In this document: positions 1 through 7,388 of the stretch, in pieces
How positions within the stretch are numbered: position 1 is the first letter of the stretch
Layout of the letters: the number at the start of each line of letters is the position of its first letter
Assembly: GCA_007118075.1 (NCBI GenBank)
Contig: SKSH01000194.1
Coordinates: forward strand, 1-7,975
DNA from: Halobacteriales archaeon
Lineage (GTDB): Archaea > Halobacteriota > Halobacteria > Halobacteriales > SKSH01
DNA length: 7,975 nt
Direction: 5' to 3'
Translations under genes and position numbers: made by a program
The notes under the pieces: model-generated
Seen by the model: only the letters and a program-made list of their open reading frames with translations
The model's database searches: none
Told to the model about the DNA's origin: nothing

Positions 1-395
1 CGCCAGCGAGCCAACCGACGACCGGTAGTCTGCTCGGAATGGTCTCTATAGCGTGGGCCACCCTCGAGTCCGAGTGCGTGGGCGTACCGATTAGTCTCAG
101 TCGATACACTCGGTGGATCGTCTGCCAAGCCCCACCAGCGATTGGTGTCGATACGATCGGCTGCAGTGAACAGACAGGCATCGACATCTGGACTGACGAA
201 GAGATCACCGAACTCGACATCATCACCGGTGTTCGCCACGATGGTCAGTCGATCCGAAAGTGGGGTGCCGGCGATCCCATGAAGTAGTTTCGGGGTACCG
301 GTTCCGCCACCGAGGAGTGTCACGTATTCCGGCAGGGTTTCTGCCACCGCTGATGCTGCCTTGATCGCCGATCGGCACACCTCCCGTGCAGACAT
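1..395 (-). CDS. cofD: 2-phospho-L-lactate transferase CofD, 5' part (cut by window edge)
   Basis: CofD transfers the phospholactate (or phosphoenolpyruvate) moiety of a guanosine diphosphate carrier to the deazaflavin FO, giving F420-0 and GMP in coenzyme F420 synthesis in the cytosol. I translated the minus strand by hand; 131 codons are visible, roughly 40% of the usual length of a little over 300 residues. Family motifs are clear: the N-terminal glycine-rich loop LLGGGTGTPKLL (residues 27-38), VANTGDDVEFGDLFVSPDVD (53-72), and RWWGLADD (86-93). ATG at 395 is chosen because an in-frame TGA lies two codons upstream and AGGTGA (404-399, minus strand) is a Shine-Dalgarno match three bases before it. 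This leaves about 24 residues before the glycine loop, longer than usual, so GTG at 323 (residue 25) is a possible alternative start. The gene is divergent from the TrmO gene. The family call is secure; the start is less so. Confidence 0.9.
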   Translation of the reverse strand, partial: MSAREVCRSAIKAASAVAETLPEYVTLLGGGTGTPKLLHGIAGTPLSDRLTIVANTGDDVEFGDLFVSPDVDACLFTAADRIDTNRWWGLADDPPSVSTETNRYAHALGLEGGPRYRDHSEQTTGRRLARW

Positions 396-440
396 CTGTC
401 ACCTGGATGCGGGACCTGCCCTCTTGAACGTGATGGGTCG

Positions 441-449
441 AATAAGAAA
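441..449. promoter_or_regulatory. AT-rich core of the cofD/trmO divergent promoter region
   Basis: The 89-bp gap between the divergent cofD and trmO genes has one AT-rich patch, AATAAGAAA on plus and TTTCTTATT on minus. On the minus strand its centre lies about 50 bp before the cofD ATG, predicting a leader of about 23 nt that would include the AGGTGA ribosome site. On the plus strand it lies about 40 bp before the trmO ATG, predicting a leader of about 13 nt with a weak GTGA site at 477-480. It may serve as TATA element for one or both genes. This is inference from position and composition only. Confidence 0.35.
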
Positions 450-484
450 CGAGCATTCAACGGCGTCGCTCTCGAAGTGACCGT

Positions 485-865
485 ATGATCTCCTGTCGGC
501 CAATTGGTTATATCAGTACCCCATTCGAGACCCGTGAGGAGACACCAGCGCAGGGTTCGATGACCGATGCCACCGGGGTCCTCGAGGTGAAATCGGCGTA
601 TGTCTCTGGGCTTGATGGTCTCACCGTCGGTCAGCGGCTCGATGTAATTTGGTTTGCCGACCAAGCTGACCGAACCGTGGTACGATATCCTGATCGTGTG
701 GCGGGGGTGTTCGCTCTCCGCACGGTCGATCGGCCCAATTCCATCGGCATTACCACGTGCACAATCGATGCGATCGATGCAGGAACCATCGTGATCGAAG
801 GGGTCGATATGCTCGATGACACCCCGGTCATCGATCTCAAGCCAGCATTTTGCAACCGACGGTAA
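485..865 (+). CDS. trmO: TrmO/TsaA-family tRNA (t6A37-N6) methyltransferase
   Basis: This is a member of the UPF0066/TsaA family. The studied bacterial TrmO methylates N6 of threonylcarbamoyladenosine 37 in tRNA-Thr, using S-adenosylmethionine, in the cytosol. At 126 residues it holds only the conserved beta-barrel domain and lacks the C-terminal extension of the E. coli protein (about 235 residues), as expected for archaeal members. Visible motifs are the N-terminal RPIGYISTPF (residues 5-14), LDGLTVGQRLDVIWF (about 43-57), the signature GVFALRTVDRPNSIG, and EGVDMLDDTPVIDLKPAF near the end. The signature usually reads RPNPIG; here Ser replaces the second Pro. The ATG is followed almost at once by the conserved first strand, so the start is good. 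It is monocistronic, 67 bp before the kinase gene, which has its own promoter. Family is secure; the exact tRNA substrate in archaea is inferred. Confidence 0.88.
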   Translation: MISCRPIGYISTPFETREETPAQGSMTDATGVLEVKSAYVSGLDGLTVGQRLDVIWFADQADRTVVRYPDRVAGVFALRTVDRPNSIGITTCTIDAIDAGTIVIEGVDMLDDTPVIDLKPAFCNRR

Positions 866-870
866 ATACC

Positions 871-881
871 ATTACTTTTTC
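871..881 (+). terminator. Possible oligo-T terminator after trmO
   Basis: ATTACTTTTTC begins six bases past the trmO stop and contains a run of five T. Archaeal RNA polymerase often terminates at such runs without a hairpin, and the next gene has its own TATA box. The run is short, so the call is weak. Confidence 0.3.
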
Positions 882-901
882 TGAGAGACAAGCCGACACC
901 C

Positions 902-907
902 TTTATT
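902..907 (+). promoter_or_regulatory. TATA box of the histidine kinase gene (leaderless type)
   Basis: TTTATT is centred about 28 bp before the kinase ATG at 933. In haloarchaea the TATA box sits about 27 bp before the transcription start, so the transcript is predicted to begin at or next to the ATG. Consistent with this, no Shine-Dalgarno sequence precedes the ATG (context CTCACGAATG). Confidence 0.6.
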
Positions 908-932
908 CGGGGTACGTCACACCGTCTCACGA

Positions 933-3647
933 ATGAGCGAGCCGATCCGGGTGTTGCATGTCGATGATGAGCCTGGATTCATCGAGGTAACGCAGGCAAA
1001 TCTCGAACGTGTGAGCGATCGGCTCGTTATCGAAGGTGTTGAAGGTGCAACAGACGCGTTAGCGTACCTTGAGGATCACGAGATCGACTGTATCGTCTCA
1101 GATTACGATATGCCTGAAATGAACGGCATCGAGCTCCTCACCGTGGTGCGCACACGATACGGACAGATCCCGTTCATCCTGTTCACTGGGAAAGGCGGTG
1201 AAGAGGTGGCGAGCGAGGCGATGAATCACGAGGTCACAGACTACATCCAAAAACGGACCTCGACCGACCAGTTCGAACTGTTAGTAAACCGCATCGAAAA
1301 TGCAGTTGAACGCGACCGTGCAGAAGTTGCTCTAGCTGAGAATATGAGACAGCTGGAGACGCTCATCTCGAATCTTCCCGGTATCGCCTACCGCAGTGAG
1401 CCAGAACCACCCTGGCGGATGCACATCATCCGAGGTGATTGTGAGTCGATCACCGGGTATCCAGCCGAGTCATTGATCGATGGCGAGATCTTCTGGGGGG
1501 AGGATGTCATCCATCCCGAAGACCGAGCGCACGTCAGGGAGACGGTCAATGCTGGATTGGTCGAAGATGGCTCCTTCGAGATCCGATATCGGATTGTCAC
1601 CGCCCTTGGAGAGACGAAGTGGGTCTGGGAGAGCGGACAGGCCGTTGAAACTGCCGATGGACCTACACTTGAGGGTTTCATCAACGATGTCACGGGGTTC
1701 CACCATCATCGAGAAAAGCTCCGTATCCTCTTCGAAGATGCCGCAGACGCAATCGTCGAGGTTACCTTCGTCGATGCAACCTCCATCATCCAACAGGTTA
1801 ATCCAGCATTCGAGGACATCTTCGGTGTCGAGGCCGCATCGGTCGTCCGGACCCCCATCAACGACGTGATCGTTCCAGAGGGATTTGTCGAGCAAGCAGC
1901 AGATATCGACCAGCGAGTGATGGATGGCGAAATCGTCGAGGAAGCCCTACAACGGATGACCGTCGATGGGCCGAGATGGTTCCTCCTTCGGACGGTTCCG
2001 TTTACCATCGGTACCGAGAAGCGAGCGTTCGCCACCTACGTCGACATCACCCAGCAGAAATCCCGCGAGGAGGCCATCGAGGCACTGCACGAGGCGACCC
2101 GAACGATGATCGAGATCCCTGATACCGATTCCATCGTCGAAGTGACCGTCAATGCTGCCGCCGACGTGCTTGGTCTCGAACACACCGCAGTATACCGATA
2201 CGACGGTGACTTCGACGCCCTGATTCCGGCCGCAACATCAACGAGCCTCGCAGAACAGGAGTCAAAGCTCCCCTGGTTCGATGTTGACGATACGGCCATC
2301 TGGACGGCCTTTCTCGGCGGTCACCCGGTCATCCTTGATGACGCCACAGATGAACTCGATGCATTCATCGTCGGCGAGGATACCGTCCAAAGCGGCATCG
2401 TCGTCCCCATCGATACCTGGGGGTCATTGCTTTGCGCATCGGCTCAACCAGCTGGATTCGACCCTGCAGATCTTCGACTCGCCGGATTGCTCGCTGCGTC
2501 GACTGCATCAGCACTCGCATCAGCAAACAGGGAGAATCAGCTCACGAAGCTCCATCGGGCGGCTATGCAGGTCGGGGCAACCGATGAGATTGAGGAGGTC
2601 TATCAACAGCTCATCAACACCGCCGAGGAGATCCTCGAGTTCGACTTCGCAGTGGCCGATGCGGTTCAAAATGGATATCTGGTGACGATGGCTACCTCAT
2701 CTGCGATCGATGAGACGGACTTCTTCACCAGGACACCAATCGACGCGAAGGATAACATCGCTGCGGCGGTCTTCCGCCAGGGTGAACCGACACTCACCCC
2801 CGATCTCCGTGAACTGGATGTCACACCGGCTGATCCGGATTTCCTCTCAGCATTGACCGTCCCGATCGGTTCACATGGGGTGTTCCAGGCAGCAGCCAAA
2901 CGACAGGATGCGTTCGATGAGATCGATCTCGAATTCGCCGAGTTGCTCGTATCTCATGTCAATGAGGCGCTGGTCCGACTCGACCATAACCGAGAGCTAG
3001 AGTCCCGTACGAGACAACTTGACCGGCAGAATGAACGCCTGGAACAGTTCGCCAGCCTCGTCTCTCACGACCTTCGAAATCCGCTGAATGTCATCGCCGG
3101 CCGAGTCGAACTCGCGAAGGAAGACCCCGAAGGTGGTCATCTTGAGGCCGTCGGACACGCGGTTAATCGGATGGAGGCGATCATCGATAACACCCTCACC
3201 CTTGCCCGTGAGGGGCAGGCTGTCGGTGAGACCGAGCCCATCGACCTCTCGAAAATCGGAAAGGGATGTTGGGCTCGGGTGGATACGGGTGATGCCTCCC
3301 TCGAGGTGGTCGACGAACTCACGTTCTTCGGCGATCCAGACCGAATCGAGCACATCTTCGAGAACTTGTTCAGAAATGCCATCGAACACGGTGGCGAAGG
3401 GGTAATGATCAGGGTCGGTCGCCTCGAATCTGACGGCTTTTACATCGCAGACGATGGGCCTGGAATCCCCGAGGAGGACAGAGCAAAGATCTTCGATCCA
3501 GGATACTCGACGGGTTCAGAGGGGATCGGTATCGGACTGGCCATCGTCACTGAGGTCGTCGAGGCACACGGGTGGAGTATCGAGATCACCGACAGCTGGG
3601 CTGGTGGCGCTCGTTTCGAAATCAGCGGTGTCAACGTCGAATCGTGA
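933..3647 (+). CDS. Soluble sensor histidine kinase, REC-PAS-PAS-GAF-GAF-HisKA-HATPase
   Basis: This is a 904-residue cytoplasmic sensor kinase with no membrane segment. The N-terminal receiver (residues 1-125) has the acidic pair D11-D12, phospho-acceptor D57 in SDYDMPEMNG, T85 and K107, so it can accept phosphate. Two PAS folds follow (about 135-255, ending NDVTGF, and 257-375, ending YVDITQQK), then two divergent GAF-like domains (about 381-530 and 535-685). A short coiled coil (about 683-708) leads into HisKA with H712 in SHDLRNPL. The HATPase domain carries N815 in LFRNAIEHGG, the G1 box DDGPGIP (840-846), FDPGYSTG, and the G2 box GIGIGLAI. All catalytic motifs look intact. A receiver at the N terminus as input is a common haloarchaeal arrangement. 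No response regulator lies next to it, so it is an orphan; partner and signal are unknown. The start fits a TATA box 28 bp upstream. The gene converges on top6A with only 29 bp between stops, with no evident functional link. Confidence 0.93.
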   Translation: MSEPIRVLHVDDEPGFIEVTQANLERVSDRLVIEGVEGATDALAYLEDHEIDCIVSDYDMPEMNGIELLTVVRTRYGQIPFILFTGKGGEEVASEAMNHEVTDYIQKRTSTDQFELLVNRIENAVERDRAEVALAENMRQLETLISNLPGIAYRSEPEPPWRMHIIRGDCESITGYPAESLIDGEIFWGEDVIHPEDRAHVRETVNAGLVEDGSFEIRYRIVTALGETKWVWESGQAVETADGPTLEGFINDVTGFHHHREKLRILFEDAADAIVEVTFVDATSIIQQVNPAFEDIFGVEAASVVRTPINDVIVPEGFVEQAADIDQRVMDGEIVEEALQRMTVDGPRWFLLRTVPFTIGTEKRAFATYVDITQQKSREEAIEALHEATRTMIEIPDTDSIVEVTVNAAADVLGLEHTAVYRYDGDFDALIPAATSTSLAEQESKLPWFDVDDTAIWTAFLGGHPVILDDATDELDAFIVGEDTVQSGIVVPIDTWGSLLCASAQPAGFDPADLRLAGLLAASTASALASANRENQLTKLHRAAMQVGATDEIEEVYQQLINTAEEILEFDFAVADAVQNGYLVTMATSSAIDETDFFTRTPIDAKDNIAAAVFRQGEPTLTPDLRELDVTPADPDFLSALTVPIGSHGVFQAAAKRQDAFDEIDLEFAELLVSHVNEALVRLDHNRELESRTRQLDRQNERLEQFASLVSHDLRNPLNVIAGRVELAKEDPEGGHLEAVGHAVNRMEAIIDNTLTLAREGQAVGETEPIDLSKIGKGCWARVDTGDASLEVVDELTFFGDPDRIEHIFENLFRNAIEHGGEGVMIRVGRLESDGFYIADDGPGIPEEDRAKIFDPGYSTGSEGIGIGLAIVTEVVEAHGWSIEITDSWAGGARFEISGVNVES

Positions 3648-3658
3648 CTTGTGATTCG

Positions 3659-3671
3659 AGCGGTGACCGCT
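3659..3671. terminator. Small hairpin between convergent kinase and top6A genes
   Basis: AGCGGT-G-ACCGCT is a near-perfect palindrome in the 29-bp gap between the two convergent stop codons. As RNA it could form a stem of about five pairs with a tight loop on either strand. There is no T run after it on either side, so a bidirectional terminator role is a guess from position. Confidence 0.3.
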
Positions 3672-3676
3672 TCGTC

Positions 3677-4762
3677 TCAGATGATGTCCATCTCCTCGAG
3701 TCGAACTGGCAGGTAGGTATCGGTGACGAAGTCGAGGCCTCGTGCCGCAAGTGCCTGCTGTTCTGCCTTCTGTTCGATCTCGAGTTGTTGCTCGATCTGT
3801 TCGGTCCAGAACTCATCTTGGAACCGCGGATCTTCCAACTCGTTCTCAAGGGCGTTGATATCTGAATCGGAGAGTGGATCGGTCGGAAGATCGTACTCCA
3901 CGATATCCTGTGGACGGATGCCGATGAACTGAGCATCAGGCGTTGCCAGGTACTCTGAGAGGTGTGCGCTCTTGATCGAACCGTACGCCACACTCGCAAA
4001 GATGCGATATGACCATGGGTCACCGTCGGTGAAGACCGTGACCGGTAGCCCGAGATCCTCACCGAGGCGTTTGGTGATGCGTCTCGTCGCCCGAGCCGGT
4101 TGTCCTTTGAGATGGACAACGATCACATTGTAGTCCTCATCAAAGCCGTTCTCGACGAGCCGATCGCGCATACCACCGGTCTCAACACAGAGGACGAAAT
4201 CAGCATCATGATCGATGAACTCGACACTCTTCGGGTTCGAGGGAATCTGATAGCCACCTTCTCCGACATCGGCCTGGCAATGGATTTCACGTTCTCCACG
4301 GCGAGTCTGCTCTAGAATCTCTAGCGGCCCGATGAGGGTAGCACCAGATTCCTCTGGACGCATATGAAAGTCCTCTCGAGTGGCTCCGCTCACAATCTCG
4401 AGATCTTCGATCAGCTCGTTTGACTCGTCTTGATCGGTGAACTGTGCCTCCTCAACATCCCAACTTTCAGAGAGATAGTACAGCTCACGGAGGGTGGAGG
4501 AGCGATCCTCATCGAGCTGATTGACGAGAAAGTCGATGGCGTATGATGCACGAAGCAGTTTGCGTGCACCGCGAACAGAGTTGGCCGATCGCGTGCTGGT
4601 CCGGTCGCCATACACCCACACCCGGCGTGCTTCGTCGTACTCGATGTTTGATTTCGTCCGCGTTGGGATGGTCATCCGGGGGATTTCTCCGCGGTCGAAC
4701 TGTTCGTAGAACTCCTCGGCGAGGCCGAGCAGCGAACCCTTGGTGTCTGATGCGTCGCTCAT
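3677..4762 (-). CDS. top6A: DNA topoisomerase VI subunit A (Spo11-like)
   Basis: This is the DNA-cleaving subunit of type IIB topoisomerase VI, which with Top6B forms an A2B2 enzyme that passes one duplex through another using ATP. At 361 residues it has the normal length. The winged-helix 5Y-CAP domain carries the catalytic tyrosine in STLRELYYLSES (Y95-Y96; by alignment with Spo11 the second, Y96, should attack DNA). The Toprim domain holds the metal-binding acids E194 in CVETGGMRDRL and D246/D248 in FTDGDPWSY. SANSVRGARKLL, KGQPARATRR and the C-terminal ARGLDFVTDTYLP are typical of haloarchaeal orthologues. The ATG overlaps the top6B stop (shared ATGA), so the two are very likely co-transcribed and translationally coupled, which would keep subunits in balance. 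It is the last gene of the operon and converges on the histidine kinase. Nothing is truncated. The call is firm. Confidence 0.97.
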   Translation of the reverse strand: MSDASDTKGSLLGLAEEFYEQFDRGEIPRMTIPTRTKSNIEYDEARRVWVYGDRTSTRSANSVRGARKLLRASYAIDFLVNQLDEDRSSTLRELYYLSESWDVEEAQFTDQDESNELIEDLEIVSGATREDFHMRPEESGATLIGPLEILEQTRRGEREIHCQADVGEGGYQIPSNPKSVEFIDHDADFVLCVETGGMRDRLVENGFDEDYNVIVVHLKGQPARATRRITKRLGEDLGLPVTVFTDGDPWSYRIFASVAYGSIKSAHLSEYLATPDAQFIGIRPQDIVEYDLPTDPLSDSDINALENELEDPRFQDEFWTEQIEQQLEIEQKAEQQALAARGLDFVTDTYLPVRLEEMDII

Positions 4763-7185
4763 GATCGATCAATGGTGAGTTTTTCGGCTGGTACACCCGA
4801 CACGGCGAGCTCGGTCGTCGCACCGGTGGGGAGTTCATACGTCAGCGTGGCGGTGTCTCCCGGTCCGACCGTCGGGGTCCACCGAACATACCACTCGTCG
4901 TCCATCTCGGTCACCGACGCGCCGTCTGAGACGACAGGTTCCATATCGACGATCTCGGTCACCTCGATAGCGGCGTTTTGACTATCGTAGTTGTGGACCA
5001 CGACCGACACTGCGGTGGTGTCACCGTCTTCCTTTGTCGACCGTGAGACATGGACGTTGTTCATGATCCGGGCGAGGGTCGCCTCGATATCTGGTCGATC
5101 ACGCTTGAGCAAGCTGGAGACCTTCGTGGCGATCTCCGGGAGGACCCTCGCGATGACATCTTCCTTCTCGCGTCGTTGTCTCAGACTCCGACGCTGGCTG
5201 ATGTGGCGCTTGACACCCCTGGCCACCTCGCGGACCGCAAGTTCAATCTCGTGTTCGATCGCCGGGATGTTCGCCACCGCATCCTTGCTCTCAGAGGTGA
5301 ATGGTACGTTCGTCGAGGCCACGTGGACGATGAGCACCATCGGTCCGCTTGGCATACCCGAACCACCTGATTGGTCGAGATTGTAGTTACGCCAATCAAT
5401 CGAGCGCACAACGTCGGTGATGGCACAGGCGCCACGTTGGTAGACGAGTGGGACTCGGTTGGCAAAGCGCTGGAGGTCGATCTGTGATTCCACCTCGAGT
5501 TCACCACCGTAAGCGACCCCAGCCTCGACGACGAATGGATCGCCACCGTGGACTGAGGCATCGCGGGTCACCGCACCGTAGTATTCTGCCTCGAACTCCT
5601 TTTTCAACCCCTCTTCGACAAGCTCGGCGGTTATCGGGGCGAGACAATCAGTCGGTGGCGCCATGACATCGGTTGACCGCATCGCCTCGAGAAACGCCGC
5701 GGCCATGTCACGGTCATTGGCGACGGTTCGGACCTTCGGTGGATCATCGACCACCCGTCGCATATTCACCCAGAGTGCCTCGATGACGTTCTCTCTCGCC
5801 GTCTCGCCGTAGGTCGCATCATCGTACTCTTCTGTCGCATCGGCTGCTGCATCGACGAGATCGAGCAGTTCCTTGTGAGTAAAGCGGTGTTTCGGTCGAT
5901 CTGCCGCCTCGATCTGTTCGGCAAGACGGGTAGCAAACCCGTGTTTGACCCGATCGCTCTTGCGTTTACTCGTCGCATTGTCGATCACCCGATACAGCTC
6001 GCTTGGGATCCGATCGTCCCCGGTCGAGGCGCCGGTGACCTCCGACCATGCCGCGGCGATGGCGTTCGACCGGACGGTTGATCCAAAGCGACGATCGGTC
6101 TCCTCTTCGATGCGGTCTGCGGCGTTATTGATGATCCGCTCAAGGTCGACATGGCTGACCCGGTCGTGATCTGCAACCGCATCCATGACGTACTCGACGA
6201 AGGTGGCGGTCGCCTCCTTCCCCTTGTTCGTGACCGCTGCGGTCAATGCGGCGGCGATGTCGAGGTCTTCATGTTTCCCTGGTGGCGTCCAAGAAAGCTC
6301 ACGTCCAAAGTGACGGTCACGGAACTCATCGAGGACGGTATCTGCCGTCTTTCGACCAACACGCGCGAACTCCTCGCGCATGAAGCCACCGAGGCTGTAG
6401 GAATCGGTCGCCTCGAGCATCTTGATGAGGGTACCGAGTTCGACACCATGTGGATGTGGTCGAATCTCCTTGGTCTTCGCCGGCAGCTGATCGGTGACGC
6501 GTTCGAACTTGAGCGATTCATCGAGCTTCGGTTCTCTGAGTTCGATGCGAGCGTGAGGGTTGACGACAGCAGTCTGTTTGATGTAGTCGTGGAGACGTGT
6601 CCTCGCTCGAAGGTTGGCCTCCATGTCAAGCTCGATACGGGTGCCATGCGGGCGGTCCCATTCTGCGGCTTTTTCTGCCTTGATATCTGGTTCGTTTTCA
6701 TCGGTGTCGATGATGAGCTCGAAGTATTGAGCTTCCTCAAAACCTTTGGGTTTTGATGTAATACGTGCCGGTTTTCCTGAAGTCAATTGGGCATACAATA
6801 CGGCAGCAGAGATGCCAATACCCTGCTGACCGCGGGCCTGACGTCTTGCATGAAATCTAGACCCATAAAGCATCTTCCCAAATATTTTTGGGACTTGTTC
6901 CTTCGTGATCCCCGGTCCGTTATCCTCGACGATGAGGGTATAGTAGTCCCCATTGTCCTGGATATCGACATAGATATCGGGGAGGATCTCTGCCTCTTCT
7001 GCGGCATCAAGTGCGTTGTCGACGGCCTCCTTGACGGCGGTCACGAGTGCCCGGGCTCCACTGTCGAAGCCCAGCATGTGCTTGTTCTTCTCGAAGAACT
7101 CGGCGATCGATATCGCCCGTTGTTCCTCAGCCAATCGCTGTGCGACCCCCATCTCGGCATCCATTGGCGACCCTGACGGCGGCAT
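4759..7185 (-). CDS. top6B: DNA topoisomerase VI subunit B (GHKL ATPase)
   Basis: This is the ATPase subunit of topoisomerase VI; ATP binding dimerises it and gates strand passage. I use ATG at 7185 (808 residues) rather than the longest frame from 7284, because TTTTAA lies about 30 bp before 7185 and the extra 33 residues look non-coding. Domains in this numbering: GHKL ATPase about 10-215 with N57 in KEAVDNALDAA, DNGPGI (88-93) and GQQGIGIS (119-126); the start of the H2TH domain about 251-290 (FARVGRKTAD); an insertion of roughly 180 residues, about 310-490, with an internal duplication; the transducer from APPTDCLAPI (about 509), with the probable ATP-contacting lysine K634 in TSESKDA; and a C-terminal Ig-like beta domain about 725-808. 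The length is close to other haloarchaeal Top6B and well above the roughly 620 residues of the Methanosarcina protein. It is first in the operon with top6A. Function is secure; M41 or M45 of the longer frame are possible alternative starts. Confidence 0.96.
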   Translation of the reverse strand: MPPSGSPMDAEMGVAQRLAEEQRAISIAEFFEKNKHMLGFDSGARALVTAVKEAVDNALDAAEEAEILPDIYVDIQDNGDYYTLIVEDNGPGITKEQVPKIFGKMLYGSRFHARRQARGQQGIGISAAVLYAQLTSGKPARITSKPKGFEEAQYFELIIDTDENEPDIKAEKAAEWDRPHGTRIELDMEANLRARTRLHDYIKQTAVVNPHARIELREPKLDESLKFERVTDQLPAKTKEIRPHPHGVELGTLIKMLEATDSYSLGGFMREEFARVGRKTADTVLDEFRDRHFGRELSWTPPGKHEDLDIAAALTAAVTNKGKEATATFVEYVMDAVADHDRVSHVDLERIINNAADRIEEETDRRFGSTVRSNAIAAAWSEVTGASTGDDRIPSELYRVIDNATSKRKSDRVKHGFATRLAEQIEAADRPKHRFTHKELLDLVDAAADATEEYDDATYGETARENVIEALWVNMRRVVDDPPKVRTVANDRDMAAAFLEAMRSTDVMAPPTDCLAPITAELVEEGLKKEFEAEYYGAVTRDASVHGGDPFVVEAGVAYGGELEVESQIDLQRFANRVPLVYQRGACAITDVVRSIDWRNYNLDQSGGSGMPSGPMVLIVHVASTNVPFTSESKDAVANIPAIEHEIELAVREVARGVKRHISQRRSLRQRREKEDVIARVLPEIATKVSSLLKRDRPDIEATLARIMNNVHVSRSTKEDGDTTAVSVVVHNYDSQNAAIEVTEIVDMEPVVSDGASVTEMDDEWYVRWTPTVGPGDTATLTYELPTGATTELAVSGVPAEKLTIDRS
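5770..6153 (-). repeat. Tandem protein repeat inside the Top6B insertion
   Basis: Two segments of the Top6B insertion align without gaps at a fixed offset of 92 residues (276 bp). The cores are residues 345-380 (nt 6153-6046) and 437-472 (nt 5877-5770). Of 36 positions 15 are identical, including His, Leu, the AAD triplet, an EE pair, Asp, Gly, Thr, Arg, Asn, Ile, Ala and the closing Trp. The cores look mostly helical, of the form H-x-x-L-x6-AAD-xx-EE. Weaker similarity extends upstream to about residues 325 and 417. The DNA copies are diverged, so this is an old duplication. Confidence 0.65.
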
Positions 7186-7211
7186 ACGGGTATTAGGTTT
7201 CGAATCTGGTC

Positions 7212-7217
7212 TTAAAA
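7212..7217 (-). promoter_or_regulatory. TATA box of the top6B-top6A operon
   Basis: On the minus strand GAGTGATTTTAAGA contains TTTTAA centred about 30 bp before the ATG at 7185, with a purine-rich BRE-like stretch just upstream. The spacing predicts a transcript with no leader or only one to a few bases, and it decides the top6B start: the longer frame would begin upstream of its own promoter. Confidence 0.65.
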
Positions 7218-7218
7218 T

Positions 7219-7242
7219 CACTCCGGCACCGAACCGGAAGTG
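7219..7242. repeat. Imperfect inverted repeat directly upstream of the top6B TATA box
   Basis: CACTCCGG (7219-7226) and CCGGAAGTG (7234-7242) are complementary apart from one extra base, with a 7-nt spacer. On the minus strand it abuts the BRE/TATA of top6B, the position of an operator or activator site. No regulator can be named. Confidence 0.35.
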
Positions 7243-7388
7243 GATAGTAAGATCCGTGGACGCGGTCCAATTGTCGGCATGCACTGTTCGTTCGATGTTT
7301 CACGCTGATCCACTCGTGTCAACTCGTAATCGAAGAACAGATAGTGGCTACAGAATCAAAGATCATTATAGAATGGTATGGTAGATGT

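Noticed and set aside
39..287. 82-codon plus-strand open frame at the left edge
   Set aside because: It is antisense to the clearly conserved CofD motifs.
1470..1895. 141-codon minus-strand open frame within the histidine kinase gene
   Set aside because: It is antisense to the intact PAS domains and has no independent promoter or ribosome site that I can see.
6151..6756. 201-codon plus-strand open frame within top6B
   Set aside because: It lies wholly antisense to a fully conserved part of Top6B and resembles no protein I know; long antisense frames are common in GC-rich genes.
7244..7271. Short palindromes such as GGAC-GCG-GTCC and GGAT/ATCC pairs
   Set aside because: Arms of only four bases are expected by chance in this sequence and are not placed at a promoter element.
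7186..7284. N-terminal 33 residues of the longest Top6B frame
   Set aside because: They contain the operon's TATA box and lack the acidic composition of the rest; the leaderless start at 7185 fits better.
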